From assembly GCA_030606845.1 (NCBI GenBank), contig JAUWFP010000074.1:1-8735 (forward strand): a DNA stretch of 8,735 bases, given 5' to 3'. Position 1 is the stretch's first letter, and each line of letters begins with the position of its first letter. Shown here piece by piece: positions 1 to 6,849 of the stretch. The stretch comes from Anaerolineales bacterium (GTDB taxonomy: Bacteria > Chloroflexota > Anaerolineae > Anaerolineales > E44-bin32). The notes below the pieces were generated by a model that was not told where the DNA came from, did not search any database, and saw only the letters and a program-made list of their open reading frames with translations. The position numbers and the translations under genes were made by a program.

Positions 1-1
1 G

Positions 2-2998
2 TTCGTTGTTCCAATGGCGCTGTTGATGTTTTACGCGGTTTTTCGCTACTTCGAAAAACGTGAAGCGAAATGGCTTTACTTATTAGCCGCCTCCCTTGCA
101 CTGCACTTCACAACGAAAGAAACATCGTTCATTTACACTGCTCAACTCCTGGTGTTTCTAGGTGGTTTCTTTGCCATGCGTATGCTTCGCATGCCGTGGA
201 AGCAAGGCTCCCAAAAGATAGGATTTGTTGCCGGTCTTATCCTCGCCGTGTTGGGGGGAATCTTGGCAATGGGCACCTTGTTTGGTGGGTGGGCTTCATC
301 AGGAGAAATCACAAACGCACTTGAACCGACGATCGAAGGGGCCGCATCCATGGGTGTAGGTGCTGCGGCCAGCTCACCCCTCGTTGCCGTTGGTCTTGTA
401 TTGGCAATTATCGGTTTGATCTTGATGGCAGCTACCTTGGTCCTGGCGTTCGGTAAACGCTTGCGCACAGACTTCCCTGAACTCGATTTGCTGGTCATCG
501 TAGGCACAATGACGCTTCCCCAATTGGCAGCGCTGCCGGCGAATCTCCTGGGATGGGACCCCTTAGACTATACGAGTTCATCCACCATAAGCCAGACGAT
601 GATCGTTGTGGTCATCCTATTTCTGATTAGCGCAGCTATCGGCGCTTTGTGGGACTGGCGGAGGTGGCTGGTTGCTGCCGGAGTTTTCTTCGGCATTTTC
701 ATCGTCTTCTACACCACTCTTTTTACGAACGACGACGGCCTCGCTTCAGGGCTCGTGGGATCCTTAGGGTATTGGCTTGAACAGCACGGCGTCGAACGCG
801 GAGGGCAGCCCTGGTATTACTACCTTTTCGTTCAGATCCCAATCTATGAATATCTTCCTGCCATTGGCTCGATCATGGCTTTCGTGTATTGGATCCGTTT
901 ACGGCCCGATGATCAGGATTCAGCTCCAGGGGGCAGCTCTGAGGCTTCCTTCCCGGTAATTGGCTTCCTCGGGTTTATGACGATCACCTCACTAATCGGC
1001 TACTCCTTTGCCGGTGAAAAAATGCCTTGGCTGACCGTTCACATTGCCTTGCCAATGATCCTTTTTGGAGGGTGGGGGATAGGCCAGTTCTTGGAAAGAT
1101 TCAACTGGCAGAGCTTGAAAAAACAACGTAGCTGGCTGATCTTGCTGCTCACCTTCCTAATGCTGCTTGCTTTCTTGAGCGCGATGGGAGGGGTATTGGG
1201 GGAGAATCCACCGTTCCAGGGGAGTCAGCTAGATCAGCTCCGAGCAACAAGCGGTTTCATCGCTGCGATTGTATTCGTAATTGGCGCTGCAATTGCAGTT
1301 CGCCAGTTGTCGGAAGGTATCTCCGTGCGGATCATTGCCAGCGTAGGGGGCGTATTCCTCCTGGGTATCCTCTTAATTCTCACAATCAGAAATGGATTCC
1401 GGGCAGCATTCGTTAACTACGATGATGCAACAGAATATCTGGTCTATGCCCATTCAGCTACCGGTGTTAAGACGGTCATGGATCAAATCGAGGATCTATC
1501 CATCCGCACGACGGATGGTTTGGGGATACAAGTGGCCTTTGACGATGACGTCTCTTGGCCTTTGAATTGGTATCTACGGGATTATACCAATCAGTATTTC
1601 TACGGAGCTAATCCAACCAGAGAATTGTTAAACTACCCGGTTGTTCTTGTCGGAGATAATAACTGGCATCTCGTTGAACCCCTGCTAGCAGACCACTTCT
1701 ATAGTTTCGAGTACATCCGCATGTGGTGGCCAAATCAGGACTATTGGAATCTTAAATGGTCAGCGATAGAGGCGGAGAGAAGCCGTGACCAAACGCCTGA
1801 CAGTGCGCCCTTGCCCCCAATGGGGACCGCGGAATATCTCTCACGTGTTTGGGGGCATATCAAGCCGTTCTTCACCGATAGCGCCCTGAGATCGGCGGTT
1901 TGGAAGATCTGGCTCGATCGTGATTTTACAGAGTACGGCACTTATAAGGGTCAGGACATGAGCCTGGCCCGCTGGACCCCTTCAGATCGAATGCGATTGT
2001 ATATTCGCAAGGATATTGCCGCGCAAGTTTGGGATTATGGTGTAACCCCAGCTTCCTTTTCCCCACCGACCATTGAGGATCCTTACGCTGACTCCATTGT
2101 TGAACTTCGAGCGGATTTGATCATCGGTGGCGAGGGGTTGTCTCCTGGAGACATGTTCCATCCTCGCGATATAGCGATAGGACCAGACGGGACGCTTTAT
2201 GTGGCAGATACGCTTAACCACCGTATTGCACGATTGAGCCCCGAGGGACAGGTCTTGACAACTTGGGGTGGTTTCGGCGATTCCCAAGCGGGAGGGGCAG
2301 AAGGAGGGACGTTTAACGAACCGTGGGGCATTGGCGTCGCTCCGAATGGGAATATTTACGTTGCTGACACCTGGAATCATCGAATTCAGTGGTTCTCGCC
2401 TGACGGTGCCTTCTTAGGGATGTTTGGACAGGAGGGGCTGGGGGATGATTCCTACTCGTTCTGGGGGCCCCGTGACGTTGCTGTTGACAGTCAGGGTAGA
2501 GTGTTTGTTGTCGACACTGGCAATAAGCGTGTCAAAGTCTTCGACAGCGAAGGGGTCTTCGTCACACAATTCGGCGGGCCCGGGTATCTACCGGGATTAT
2601 TGGATGAACCGGTTGGCATTTCGATTGGAAGTGATGACCGGATATTCATCGCTGATACCTGGAATCAACGCATCCAGGTTTTCTCTGAAGTCTCTCCTAA
2701 TATTTTCGATGCTGCACAGGAATGGAGTGTTGATGCCTGGTACGGTCAATCGCTCGAGAACAAGCCGTACCTGGATGCTGGCTCCGGAAACATATTGTGT
2801 ACCACCGACCCAGAGGGTTTCCGGGTGTTGTGTTTCACACAAGATGGTGAATTCTTGCTTGGATGGGGGGGTGTATTTGGCCAGGATGAAACCCAGTTCA
2901 GTCTGATAAGCGGCATTGCGCTTGGACCTGACGGCAAAGTTTGGGTTGTTGACAGCAATAATCACCGGGTGATGCGATTTGCCCCCGCGTTTCCTTAG
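2..2998 (+). CDS. GT-C membrane glycosyltransferase (TIGR03663/Agl23-like) with C-terminal NHL propeller, 5' truncated
   Basis: The frame is open to the left edge, so the N-terminus is missing; the Met at 14 is probably internal and is used here for numbering (994 residues). Residues 1-458 hold about 13-14 hydrophobic membrane segments. They include an aromatic PWYYY motif (266-270) and GEKMPW (334-339), which I associate with the TIGR03663 group of GT-C/PMT-like lipid-linked sugar transferases. Residues 459 to about 700 form a soluble, probably extracytoplasmic domain with SWPLNWYLRDY (514-524). Residues 713-994 are NHL repeats: four clear units (P-D/N-G, then Y/F-V-A/V-D-T-x-N-x-R near 729, 782, 831 and 878), one degenerate unit (about 927-956) and a final unit (964-994), enough for a six-bladed propeller. 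The likely role is sugar transfer from a polyprenyl donor at the outer membrane face, with the propeller binding a partner. The donor and acceptor are unknown. The missing N-terminus should carry the first-loop acidic catalytic residues, so activity cannot be judged here. Confidence 0.8.
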   Translation, partial: FVVPMALLMFYAVFRYFEKREAKWLYLLAASLALHFTTKETSFIYTAQLLVFLGGFFAMRMLRMPWKQGSQKIGFVAGLILAVLGGILAMGTLFGGWASSGEITNALEPTIEGAASMGVGAAASSPLVAVGLVLAIIGLILMAATLVLAFGKRLRTDFPELDLLVIVGTMTLPQLAALPANLLGWDPLDYTSSSTISQTMIVVVILFLISAAIGALWDWRRWLVAAGVFFGIFIVFYTTLFTNDDGLASGLVGSLGYWLEQHGVERGGQPWYYYLFVQIPIYEYLPAIGSIMAFVYWIRLRPDDQDSAPGGSSEASFPVIGFLGFMTITSLIGYSFAGEKMPWLTVHIALPMILFGGWGIGQFLERFNWQSLKKQRSWLILLLTFLMLLAFLSAMGGVLGENPPFQGSQLDQLRATSGFIAAIVFVIGAAIAVRQLSEGISVRIIASVGGVFLLGILLILTIRNGFRAAFVNYDDATEYLVYAHSATGVKTVMDQIEDLSIRTTDGLGIQVAFDDDVSWPLNWYLRDYTNQYFYGANPTRELLNYPVVLVGDNNWHLVEPLLADHFYSFEYIRMWWPNQDYWNLKWSAIEAERSRDQTPDSAPLPPMGTAEYLSRVWGHIKPFFTDSALRSAVWKIWLDRDFTEYGTYKGQDMSLARWTPSDRMRLYIRKDIAAQVWDYGVTPASFSPPTIEDPYADSIVELRADLIIGGEGLSPGDMFHPRDIAIGPDGTLYVADTLNHRIARLSPEGQVLTTWGGFGDSQAGGAEGGTFNEPWGIGVAPNGNIYVADTWNHRIQWFSPDGAFLGMFGQEGLGDDSYSFWGPRDVAVDSQGRVFVVDTGNKRVKVFDSEGVFVTQFGGPGYLPGLLDEPVGISIGSDDRIFIADTWNQRIQVFSEVSPNIFDAAQEWSVDAWYGQSLENKPYLDAGSGNILCTTDPEGFRVLCFTQDGEFLLGWGGVFGQDETQFSLISGIALGPDGKVWVVDSNNHRVMRFAPAFP

Positions 2999-3053
2999 AA
3001 CAAATAAAGCCTGACCGGCAGAAACCTTCATGGTTTGTAAAGATTATCAGAGC

Positions 3054-3060
3054 AAGGAGA
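3054..3060 (+). promoter_or_regulatory. Ribosome binding site of sucC
   Basis: AAGGAGA lies four bases before the ATG at 3065 and fixes the sucC start. The rest of the 66-base gap (2999-3064) shows no promoter that I would call with confidence. Confidence 0.7.
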
Positions 3061-3064
3061 GCGA

Positions 3065-4210
3065 ATGAAGCTACATGAATATCAATCGAAGCAATTGTTT
3101 GCCGAGCACGGCATTCCAATTCCCCATGGGCAGATGACGATGAACGCGTCGGAGGCGAAATCGATCGCTGAGGAGCTCGGTGGAAGAGTCGTCGTTAAAT
3201 CCCAGGTGCTCGTCGGAGGGCGAGGGAAAGCGGGCGGTATCCGTCTGGTGAACACGCCTGAAGAAGCAGAAGAGGCCGCTACCCAGATCCTGGGGATGAA
3301 GATAAAGGACCTCCCGGTTCGGAAAGTACTCATCGATGAAGCTGTCAATATTAAAACCGAGATCTATCTCGGAATCACTAACGATCGCTCCAGGCGCTGT
3401 CCGGTAATGATCGCTTCAGCGGAAGGCGGAGTAGAGATCGAAGAGGTTGCGAAAACGAATCCAGACAAGATCATTCGGGTGTGGATTGACCCGCTGCTTG
3501 GGCTGCGGGATTACCAGGCACGTTATCTAGCTGCCTGCATCGAATTGCCCCGGGAGCATTGGCGCGAATTCATGTCGATTACGAAGGGACTGTACCAGAC
3601 ATTTATGCAAACAGACGCAACTTTAGCGGAAATCAACCCCCTCGTGATTACAGCCGACAAGGGCTTGATGGCTTTGGATGGGAAGATGGTGCTCGATGAC
3701 AATGGTCTATTCCGGCACCCAGAACTCGCCGAAATGCGCGACCTGGACGAAGAGGCCGCGGAGGAGCGAGAGGCGCGAAAATATGGACTCTCCTACGTAA
3801 AACTGGGCGGAGAAATTGGATGTATGGTCAATGGCGCCGGCTTGGCGATGGCAACGATGGATGTGATTAATCTCTATGGCGGCTCGCCTGCTAATTTCCT
3901 CGATATTGGGGGTGGTGCATCCGCTGAGAAAGTTGCCGCGGCGATTCAAATCATCATCCGTGATCCAAATGTGAAAGCAGTTCTCTTTAACATCTTCGGC
4001 GGGATTACACGCGGTGATGAGGTGGCTCGGGGTATCCTGGCAGCGTTGGAGAAAACACCAACCAAACTTCCTATGGTTGTACGTTTGGTTGGAACGAATG
4101 CGGAAGAGGGCCGCCATTTGCTTGCAAAGGCAGACATGGAAACTGCTGTCTCGCTCGCAGATGCTGCCCAAAAGGCGATTGCAGCGGCGAAAGCGGTGGA
4201 GGAATCATGA
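3065..4210 (+). CDS. sucC: Succinyl-CoA synthetase (ADP/GDP-forming) beta subunit
   Basis: This is the beta subunit of succinate-CoA ligase, which interconverts succinyl-CoA and succinate with nucleotide phosphorylation in the TCA cycle, in the cytoplasm. The 381 residues match the usual length (E. coli SucC is 388). The N-terminal ATP-grasp fold begins with MKLHEYQSKQLF and carries the nucleotide-binding stretch VVVKSQVLVGGRGKAGG (about 42-58). The Mg-binding residues are N191 in EINPLVIT and D205 in ALDGK, with the same 14-residue spacing as N199/D213 in E. coli. The C-terminal CoA-ligase domain has GGSPANFLDIGGGA and FNIFGGITRGDEVARGI. Residue 20 is Pro, as in the E. coli enzyme, but I would not fix ATP versus GTP preference from that. 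It overlaps sucD by four bases (ATGA), so the two subunits should be translated together. Confidence 0.97.
   Translation: MKLHEYQSKQLFAEHGIPIPHGQMTMNASEAKSIAEELGGRVVVKSQVLVGGRGKAGGIRLVNTPEEAEEAATQILGMKIKDLPVRKVLIDEAVNIKTEIYLGITNDRSRRCPVMIASAEGGVEIEEVAKTNPDKIIRVWIDPLLGLRDYQARYLAACIELPREHWREFMSITKGLYQTFMQTDATLAEINPLVITADKGLMALDGKMVLDDNGLFRHPELAEMRDLDEEAAEEREARKYGLSYVKLGGEIGCMVNGAGLAMATMDVINLYGGSPANFLDIGGGASAEKVAAAIQIIIRDPNVKAVLFNIFGGITRGDEVARGILAALEKTPTKLPMVVRLVGTNAEEGRHLLAKADMETAVSLADAAQKAIAAAKAVEES
4198..4203 (+). promoter_or_regulatory. Ribosome binding site of sucD, inside the end of sucC
   Basis: GGAGGA sits three bases before the sucD ATG at 4207, within the last codons of sucC. Together with the ATGA stop/start overlap it supports coupled translation of the two subunits. 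Confidence 0.6.
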
Positions 4211-5070
4211 GTATTCTAGTCGATAAAAGTACAAAGCTGCTTGTGCAAGGGATTACCGGGAGAGAGGGTTTGTTCCACACTGCTCGAATGATTGAGCACG
4301 GCACGAGTGTTGTCGCTGGTGTTACTCCCCAAAAGGGAGGGGAATGGGTGATTGGGGGCAAAGTTCCAGTTTTTGATACGGTGAAGTCAGCGGTTGAAGC
4401 TACCGGATCGAATACCAGCGTGATTTTTGTCCCCTCACGCTTTTCGGCGGATGCCATCCTCGAGGCTGCAGATGCGGGAATCTCTTTGATTGTGTGCATT
4501 ACAGAAGGTATTCCGGTCCAGGATATGATGAAAGTAAGACGATACCTCGATCAAAGGGGCGTCCGCTTGGTCGGACCGAATTGCCCGGGACTGCTTTCGC
4601 CAGGTACAGCGAAAGTCGGGATTATTCCTGGAGATATAGCCATGGCCGGGAATATTGGCGTTGTCTCAAGATCGGGAACACTGACGTATGAAGTCCTTCA
4701 TGCTCTAAAGCAGAACGAGATGGGTGTCTCAACTTGTGTTGGCATCGGCGGGGATCCAATCAACGGCACATCGTTCGTCGATACTTTGGAGTTGTTTGAG
4801 GCAGATCCTCACACCGAGAAGGTTGTTTTGATTGGGGAGATCGGCGGGACAGATGAGGAACTTGCTGCTGAATTCATCCGCGACCGTATGACGAAACAAG
4901 TTGTTGCCTTTATCGCCGGCAAGACCGCTCCGCCTGGAAAGCGAATGGGCCATGCAGGTGCGATTGTAGAGAGCGGAGAGGGAACCGCGGAAGATAAAAT
5001 TAAGGCTTTGGCGGCTGCCGGAGTAATGACCGCGGACCAGCCAGAAGATATCCCTGGTTTGCTCCAGTGA
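4207..5070 (+). CDS. sucD: Succinyl-CoA synthetase alpha subunit
   Basis: This is the alpha subunit of succinate-CoA ligase, which binds CoA and carries the phosphohistidine intermediate. The 287 residues compare with 289 in E. coli. The N-terminal Rossmann-type CoA-binding domain shows VQGITGREGLFHTARMIEHG and GVTPQKGGE. The middle carries GPNCPGLLSPG, SRSGTLTYE and STCVGIGGDPI. The active-site histidine is H249 in GKRMGHAGAIVESGEGTA, corresponding to H246 of E. coli. All expected catalytic features are present and the reading frame is intact. It forms an operon with sucC. The downstream gap (5071-5197) holds no clear terminator, so read-through into the next gene is possible. Confidence 0.97.
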   Translation: MSILVDKSTKLLVQGITGREGLFHTARMIEHGTSVVAGVTPQKGGEWVIGGKVPVFDTVKSAVEATGSNTSVIFVPSRFSADAILEAADAGISLIVCITEGIPVQDMMKVRRYLDQRGVRLVGPNCPGLLSPGTAKVGIIPGDIAMAGNIGVVSRSGTLTYEVLHALKQNEMGVSTCVGIGGDPINGTSFVDTLELFEADPHTEKVVLIGEIGGTDEELAAEFIRDRMTKQVVAFIAGKTAPPGKRMGHAGAIVESGEGTAEDKIKALAAAGVMTADQPEDIPGLLQ

Positions 5071-5181
5071 GAGATGGAGACTAATTAAGAAGGGGAATTA
5101 CCAAGGGGGGATGAGAATAGCCTGTGAACCTTTCTAAGTATTCGCGGGTGAACAAACAGCATCGGCGATAGAAAATCGGGC

Positions 5182-5187
5182 GGAGGA
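5182..5187 (+). promoter_or_regulatory. Ribosome binding site of the UroD-family gene
   Basis: GGAGGA lies ten bases before the ATG at 5198 and supports that start. The remaining part of the 127-base gap after sucD has no promoter or terminator that I can support. Confidence 0.6.
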
Positions 5188-5197
5188 AACACATCTA

Positions 5198-6178
5198 ATG
5201 GTTTCAAAACGTGAGAGGCTGGAGGCGGCGATAGCAAAAGATGTTGCTGATCGCCCTCCGTTTGCTTTATGGCGCCATTTTCCAGTTGACGATCAAACAC
5301 CTGAAGGATTAGCGGAGTCTACTTCCCTTTATCAGGCGCGGTATGACTATGATTTTGTTAAAGTCACTCCCGCTTCTTCCTTCTGTTTAATTGACTGGGG
5401 TGTCGAGGATGAGTGGAACGGGAATCCTGAAGGGACCAGGGATTACACACGACGCGTGATCAAGGAGCCTTCGGACTGGCGAAAGCTCGAGGTGCTTGAC
5501 GCGGAGCAGGGGTGTCTCGGCAAGCAGTTGAAGTGTCTTGAGCTATTGCGCGAGAGGCTTGGAGAAACTCAACCGATCATCCAAACGGTCTTTAGCCCTC
5601 TCTCACAAGCGAAAAACCTCGCTGGTCGGCAGGTATTGTTTGAACATCTCCACCGCGAGCCGGGAGATGTGATCGCCGGACTGGAGATCATCACACAATC
5701 CACAGTCAATTTTATTGAGGCTATGAAAGATCGTGGAGTGGATGGTATTTTTTACGCCGTTCAATTTGGCTCCTATCGGATATTCGATTCCGAGAATTAT
5801 CGAAAGTTCGCTGACGTTTATAACCATCGGATTTTCGAAGCAGCTGAACAGTTTTGGCTAAATGTGCTCCATTTACATGGCGAAGCGATCATGTTCGACC
5901 TTGCGGAAAAGTATCCTGTGCAGATCGTAAATTGGCATGACCGCGAAGTTCCGCCGAGTTTAGCGGAGGGTGCCTCGCGCATTTCTGGCGCAGTTTGCGG
6001 CGGCATTCGACGGATGACGATGGTCTGTGGCGACCCGGCTCAGGTACAGGAGGAAGCTGATCAAGCCCTAAAGTCTCTCAATGGCCGGGGAGTCGTTCTT
6101 GGCACCGGCTGTGTTGTCCCTGTGCACGCGCCACGAATGAACATAGAAGCCGCTCGCACCGCAGTGGAGTGCGCATAG
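5198..6178 (+). CDS. Uroporphyrinogen decarboxylase-family protein (not a typical HemE)
   Basis: The 326-residue protein has the layout of the URO-D fold: an N-terminal RERLEAAI and DRPPFALWRHF segment (about 5-28), a YDYDFVKVTP strand near residue 50, NVLHLHG (222-228) and a C-terminal GTGCVVPVHAP with C305, followed by a helix starting NIEAA. It lacks signatures of true HemE: the arginine-rich RQAGRY motif is replaced by ALWRHF, and the GFxGxPxT loop by TVFSPLSQAKN. This family also contains cobalamin- and corrinoid-linked methyltransferases (MtaA, CmuA, MtbA), which bind zinc through H-x-C plus a distant Cys. Here H225, H227 and C305 lie in equivalent places, so a metal-dependent methyltransferase or another decarboxylase-like enzyme is possible. 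The substrate is unknown. The gene sits between sucD and rsmD on the same strand, with 127- and 39-base gaps; its context does not reveal a pathway, as no corrinoid protein is next to it. Confidence 0.8.
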   Translation: MVSKRERLEAAIAKDVADRPPFALWRHFPVDDQTPEGLAESTSLYQARYDYDFVKVTPASSFCLIDWGVEDEWNGNPEGTRDYTRRVIKEPSDWRKLEVLDAEQGCLGKQLKCLELLRERLGETQPIIQTVFSPLSQAKNLAGRQVLFEHLHREPGDVIAGLEIITQSTVNFIEAMKDRGVDGIFYAVQFGSYRIFDSENYRKFADVYNHRIFEAAEQFWLNVLHLHGEAIMFDLAEKYPVQIVNWHDREVPPSLAEGASRISGAVCGGIRRMTMVCGDPAQVQEEADQALKSLNGRGVVLGTGCVVPVHAPRMNIEAARTAVECA

Positions 6179-6217
6179 CCACCCAGTCAAAAGAGTAATG
6201 CTCAAGTTGAGACGATA

Positions 6218-6784
6218 ATGGCAGGAATCAGGGTGATCGCTGGTAAAGCGAAGGGGAGAAAGCTGCAGATGGTCCCAGGTAAAGATGTACGACCTATCGG
6301 GGATCGCGTAAAAGAGTCATTATTCAATATCATTGGCGCTGATATTCGCGAGGCGAGGTTCTTAGATTTATTCGCCGGTACGGGAAGTGTTGGGATTGAA
6401 GCGCTGAGTAGAGGCGCAGCGCGGGTTCTCTTTATCGATGAGAACAGAAGGGCGATTGAAACAATCCGGAAAAACCTAGAAAACACGAAACTGCAGGGTG
6501 AGGCGGATGTAGAGCAGCGTGACGCTTTCCAATACCTGAAGTTCAAGCCTAAGATAGATCCGTTTGATTATATCTACGTTGCACCACCGCAATATAAAGG
6601 GATGTGGCTTAAAGGGGTTCAAGCGATAGACGACAATAAAGCATGGCTGAATCCAGATGCATGGGTCATCGCCCAGATTGATCCGGATGAATACGAAGTT
6701 ATGACCCTAAGCAATTTAGTAGAATTTGATCAACGGAAGTACGGTAAAACTTTACTCGTCTTTTATGAATGGCCCAGCATGTGA
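6218..6784 (+). CDS. rsmD: 16S rRNA (guanine(966)-N2)-methyltransferase, RsmD family
   Basis: RsmD methylates the exocyclic N2 of G966 (E. coli numbering) in 16S rRNA of the assembling 30S subunit, using S-adenosylmethionine. The 188-residue length is normal. The start MAGIRVIAGKAKGRKL and the RPIGDRVKESLFNII segment (25-39) are characteristic of the family. The SAM-binding motif I is DLFAGTGSVGIEALSRGA (50-67), the acidic ribose-binding position is D74 in FIDEN, and RDAFQYL (101-107) matches the adenine-contact motif. Motif IV, normally D/N-PP-Y/F, reads APPQY here (A122 to Y126): the acidic or amide residue is Ala and a Gln lies before the Tyr. The remainder is intact, so this is a diverged but probably functional member. 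The ribosome binding site is weak (TTGAG about nine bases upstream); the start is chosen from family alignment. Confidence 0.88.
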   Translation: MAGIRVIAGKAKGRKLQMVPGKDVRPIGDRVKESLFNIIGADIREARFLDLFAGTGSVGIEALSRGAARVLFIDENRRAIETIRKNLENTKLQGEADVEQRDAFQYLKFKPKIDPFDYIYVAPPQYKGMWLKGVQAIDDNKAWLNPDAWVIAQIDPDEYEVMTLSNLVEFDQRKYGKTLLVFYEWPSM

Positions 6785-6815
6785 AGTTTTGCGAGGGTGG
6801 TACTGATGGAACTGC

Positions 6816-6849
6816 GGGCGGTCTTTATGATCGCCCTTTATCGTTCTGC
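6816..6849 (+). terminator. Rho-independent terminator after rsmD
   Basis: An eight-pair stem (GGGCGGTC with GATCGCCC, one G-T pair) closes a five-base loop TTTAT and is followed on the plus strand by the T-rich tail TTTATCGTTCT. It lies 31 bases after the rsmD stop. The minus-strand side of the hairpin is not followed by a T run, so it should stop mainly rightward transcription. The tail overlaps the last codons of the convergent membrane-protein gene. Confidence 0.6.

Noticed and set aside
1982..2380. 132-codon minus-strand open frame opposite the glycosyltransferase gene
   Set aside because: It lies entirely within a well-supported coding region, resembles no family, and has no ribosome binding site or gene context.
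2150..2995. Possibility that the NHL region is a separate gene
   Set aside because: The frame runs without a stop from the membrane part through the propeller, and no ribosome binding site with an in-frame start is evident at the junction.
3021..3037. Small inverted repeat AAACC-TTCAT-GGTTT between the glycosyltransferase gene and sucC
   Set aside because: Only a five-pair, AT-rich stem with no T run after it; too weak for a terminator or operator.
3707..4171. 154-codon minus-strand open frame opposite sucC
   Set aside because: It is a shadow of the conserved sucC frame; its translation has no recognisable domain.
5111..5137. Eight-codon open frame after a G-rich stretch between sucD and the UroD-family gene
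   Set aside because: The G run touches the ATG with no spacing, and the peptide (MRIACEPF) is too short to support as a gene or leader peptide.
5161..5183. Short CGAT/ATCG inverted repeat upstream of the UroD-family gene
   Set aside because: A four-pair stem is expected by chance and has no supporting regulatory motif.
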